Shown piece after piece: positions 62,334 to 64,000 of a DNA stretch of 64,000 nt. The first letter of the stretch is position 1; every line of letters begins with the position of its first letter. Where the stretch lies: NCBI GenBank assembly GCA_025350465.1, contig JANXXU010000015.1, positions 1 to 64,000 on the forward strand, given 5' to 3'. The translations under genes and the position numbers were made by a program. The notes below the pieces were generated by a model. It did not search any database. It was not told the DNA's origin and worked only from the letters and a program-made list of their open reading frames with translations. Origin of the DNA: Alphaproteobacteria bacterium (GTDB lineage Bacteria > Pseudomonadota > Alphaproteobacteria > Micropepsales > Micropepsaceae).

Positions 62334-63631
62334 GGGACTGCCGCAACGGCGTGGCGCAAACGCAGCAACAGAGTCGTCGTCGCGTAGCCATCTTGGATCA
62401 GGCCTTCGGCCTTTTGGAAATCGCGGATCGCGCGGCGCGTGCGTTGACCGATCACGCCGTCCGGATCGCCGACGTCGAAGTTGCGCTTGGCCAAGAGAGA
62501 CTGCATTTCCATGCGGTCGGCGCGCGAGACGAGGGGATCTTCATCGCGCGGCCACGGCCTCTTGATCGGCGGGCCGCCGTCGAAGCGCTTGGCCAGCTGG
62601 CAGACGGCGAGCGCATATGACACAGCGTTGTTATAGGCGAGCACCGCCTTGAAGTTCGGATAGGCGATGAAAGCGGGCCCGCGATGTCCGGCGGGCGCGA
62701 CCAACGCCGCAGACGCTTCGGCAACGCTCTTGGGAAGCTTGTGTCCGTCGATGCGGAGGACGCCTTCGTCCTTCCATTCCTTCACCGGCTTTTCGATCGA
62801 GATGTCGGCTTCGGCGAAATTGAAGCCATCCGGGAGGCGCACTTCATCGAAGCAGGGCTGGCCGGTCTCCCAACCCTTTTGCTGAAGATAGTTGGCGGTC
62901 GAGGCAAAAACGTCGGCGAGCGTGTCCCACAGATTTCGTTTGCCGTCGCCATTACCGTCGCGCGCGTATTGCAAAAAGACGGTGGGAATGAATTGGGTTT
63001 GGCCCATGGCGCCGGCCCACGAACCCGTCATCCGATCGGGAGCGATGTCGCCTTCCTCGATGATCTTGAGCGCGGCCAACAATTGCTCGCGGCCGAAAGC
63101 GCTGCGGCGACCTTGGTAGCCGAGTGTCGCGAGCGCCTCGATGACGTTGAAGCCGCCGAGATCCCTTCCGAAATTGCTTTCCAACCCCCATATCCCGGCG
63201 ATGATGCTGGAGGGAACGCCGTATTCGCGCTGAGCGGCGCGGAAGGTCTTGCGATGCTGGCGCAGAAGCTCTCGACCGCGTTTCACACGCCCGTCGGAGA
63301 CGGCGCTGTCCATGTAGTCCCAAATTGCGCGATTGAATTCGGGCTGATTCTCATTGAGCTCGATGACACGCTGATTGAGCTTCACATTGCGGAACGCTTC
63401 GTCGAACGTCTTGGCCGAGATGCCTTGTGCCAGCGCCTCGACGCGAAACGCCGCGATCCACGCCTCGAACTCGGGCGGTCGAGCGGGGGTGTCGGAAACG
63501 GGTTGTGCCGTTCGTGTGCCGGCCGGCGGGGGATCGGCAAGCGCGACGCCGACGCAGAGCACGCAACTGGCCAGCACCAAAGCCATGGCGCGGGCTCCCA
63601 AAGCGAGAGCGGTAAGGTACTGACGGATCAT
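62330..63631 (-). CDS. MltB-family lytic murein transglycosylase with peptidoglycan-binding domain
   Basis: A 433-residue exported enzyme. The signal peptide ends near ALAD. The SLT/MltB domain has the catalytic Glu151 in IWGLESNFGRDLGG and the conserved GSWAGAMGQTQFIPTVF. A C-terminal peptidoglycan_binding_1 domain (AKRNFDVGDPDGVIGQRTRR, then AIRDFQKAEGL) follows. It cuts murein between MurNAc and GlcNAc to form 1,6-anhydro ends. The ATG at 63631 fits the signal peptide; the open frame extends upstream by 25 codons. Confidence 0.94.
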   Translation of the reverse strand: MIRQYLTALALGARAMALVLASCVLCVGVALADPPPAGTRTAQPVSDTPARPPEFEAWIAAFRVEALAQGISAKTFDEAFRNVKLNQRVIELNENQPEFNRAIWDYMDSAVSDGRVKRGRELLRQHRKTFRAAQREYGVPSSIIAGIWGLESNFGRDLGGFNVIEALATLGYQGRRSAFGREQLLAALKIIEEGDIAPDRMTGSWAGAMGQTQFIPTVFLQYARDGNGDGKRNLWDTLADVFASTANYLQQKGWETGQPCFDEVRLPDGFNFAEADISIEKPVKEWKDEGVLRIDGHKLPKSVAEASAALVAPAGHRGPAFIAYPNFKAVLAYNNAVSYALAVCQLAKRFDGGPPIKRPWPRDEDPLVSRADRMEMQSLLAKRNFDVGDPDGVIGQRTRRAIRDFQKAEGLIQDGYATTTLLLRLRHAVAAVP

Positions 63632-63780
63632 GTGTTCTCGGATCGCACGCGGGGAAGGGCAAAGGCAAGGGATGAGCATCACAACTGTGGTGCTCGGCGT
63701 TGACAAGCGGTAAAGGCCGCCCCTATGGTCCGCCCCTTATTTTTCCCGGCCTTTTTGGGACAGTCTGTCACGAGATCGAA

Positions 63781-63906
63781 ATGAAAATCCGCAATTCCCT
63801 GAAGTCGCTCAAAGCCCGTGACAAGGACTGCCGCGTCGTTCGCCGCAAGGGCCGGGTCTACGTCATCAACAAGAAGAACCCCCGCTTCAAAGCGCGCCAG
63901 GGCTAA
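63781..63906 (+). CDS. rpmJ: Ribosomal protein L36 (bL36), 41 residues
   Basis: A 41-residue protein [20 protein letters not shown]...NPRFKARQG. This is the zinc-free longer form of bL36 typical of alphaproteobacteria; only one of the four ribbon cysteines is present (Cys17). It is part of the large ribosomal subunit. Transcribed away from the lytic transglycosylase. Confidence 0.96.
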   Translation: MKIRNSLKSLKARDKDCRVVRRKGRVYVINKKNPRFKARQG

Positions 63907-64000
63907 CCGGAGCGCTTTGCCGATCCGGCTGGCACTCGCCAGGCCATCTGCCCGATACTCGGGCGGGTGAGCGCAAGCGGGTGATTTGCCGTGCACATGC
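63907..64000. other. Window end, no feature seen
   Basis: The 94 bases after rpmJ contain no clear terminator or gene start. Confidence 0.4.

Overview
The window is about 64 kb of GC-rich chromosomal DNA from an alphaproteobacterium. The evidence is CpdR, a perfect CtrA box, an HrcA/CIRCE-controlled groESL operon, a ROSE-type thermosensor before hsp20, a candidate alpha-r8 (MmgR-like) small RNA, and a 41-residue L36. The genus cannot be fixed from this sequence. Dense housekeeping and metabolic genes are separated by several families of intergenic palindromic repeats.

Layout. 1-9.4 kb: tRNA-Phe, a dienoyl-CoA isomerase-type crotonase, two tandem PaaI-like thioesterases, an overlapping aldo/keto reductase-SDR-patatin operon, a haloalkane dehalogenase-like hydrolase, a thiolase and a SnoaL-like lipoprotein. 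9.5-14 kb: a beta-barrel protein, a secreted beta/gamma-crystallin, an SdpR/SdpI pair, DUF1330, a GNAT/MDR pair and a composite palindrome. 14.1-20.5 kb: ScsB/DsbD-like reductase with a redoxin, groES-groEL, and a CrtR-like desaturase. 20.5-32 kb: serine hydrolase, P450, secreted esterase, the lysE-kynA-kynU-like tryptophan catabolism operon, the paired TIGR04282/TIGR04283 glycosyltransferases, threonine aldolase, fasciclin and an HSL-type esterase. 32-46 kb: hsp20, TPR-sulfotransferase, two beta-barrel proteins, SCP2 with a monoacylglycerol-lipase-like enzyme, HisN-like phosphatase, XRE regulator, TypA/BipA, a glycosyltransferase and metallophosphoesterase, GNAT and N-formylglutamate amidohydrolase, CpdR, tRNA-Val.

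46.0-50.0 kb is a small genomic island in tRNA-Val. It is bounded by a 50-bp direct repeat of the tRNA 3' half and carries a tyrosine integrase that has lost its C-terminal catalytic residues. Its cargo is small: an HGGxSTG protein, an uncharacterised protein with a PDF...EATEAD motif, a lipoprotein, an XRE regulator with a palindromic operator candidate, and a zinc-ribbon protein.

50-64 kb: a glycosyltransferase, the alpha-2-macroglobulin/PbpC pair followed by an LprI-type lysozyme-inhibitor-like gene, an MFS transporter, two tandem LuxR-type regulators without a luxI, an MltB-type lytic transglycosylase and rpmJ.

Themes are fatty-acyl and xenobiotic metabolism, envelope maintenance and protection, and heat-shock control at three levels (HrcA repression, a sigma-32-like promoter, an RNA thermometer). 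No wholly new system is evident. The strongest leads are the island, the RNA thermometer, the small RNA, the two LuxR solos and the CtrA-linked genes.
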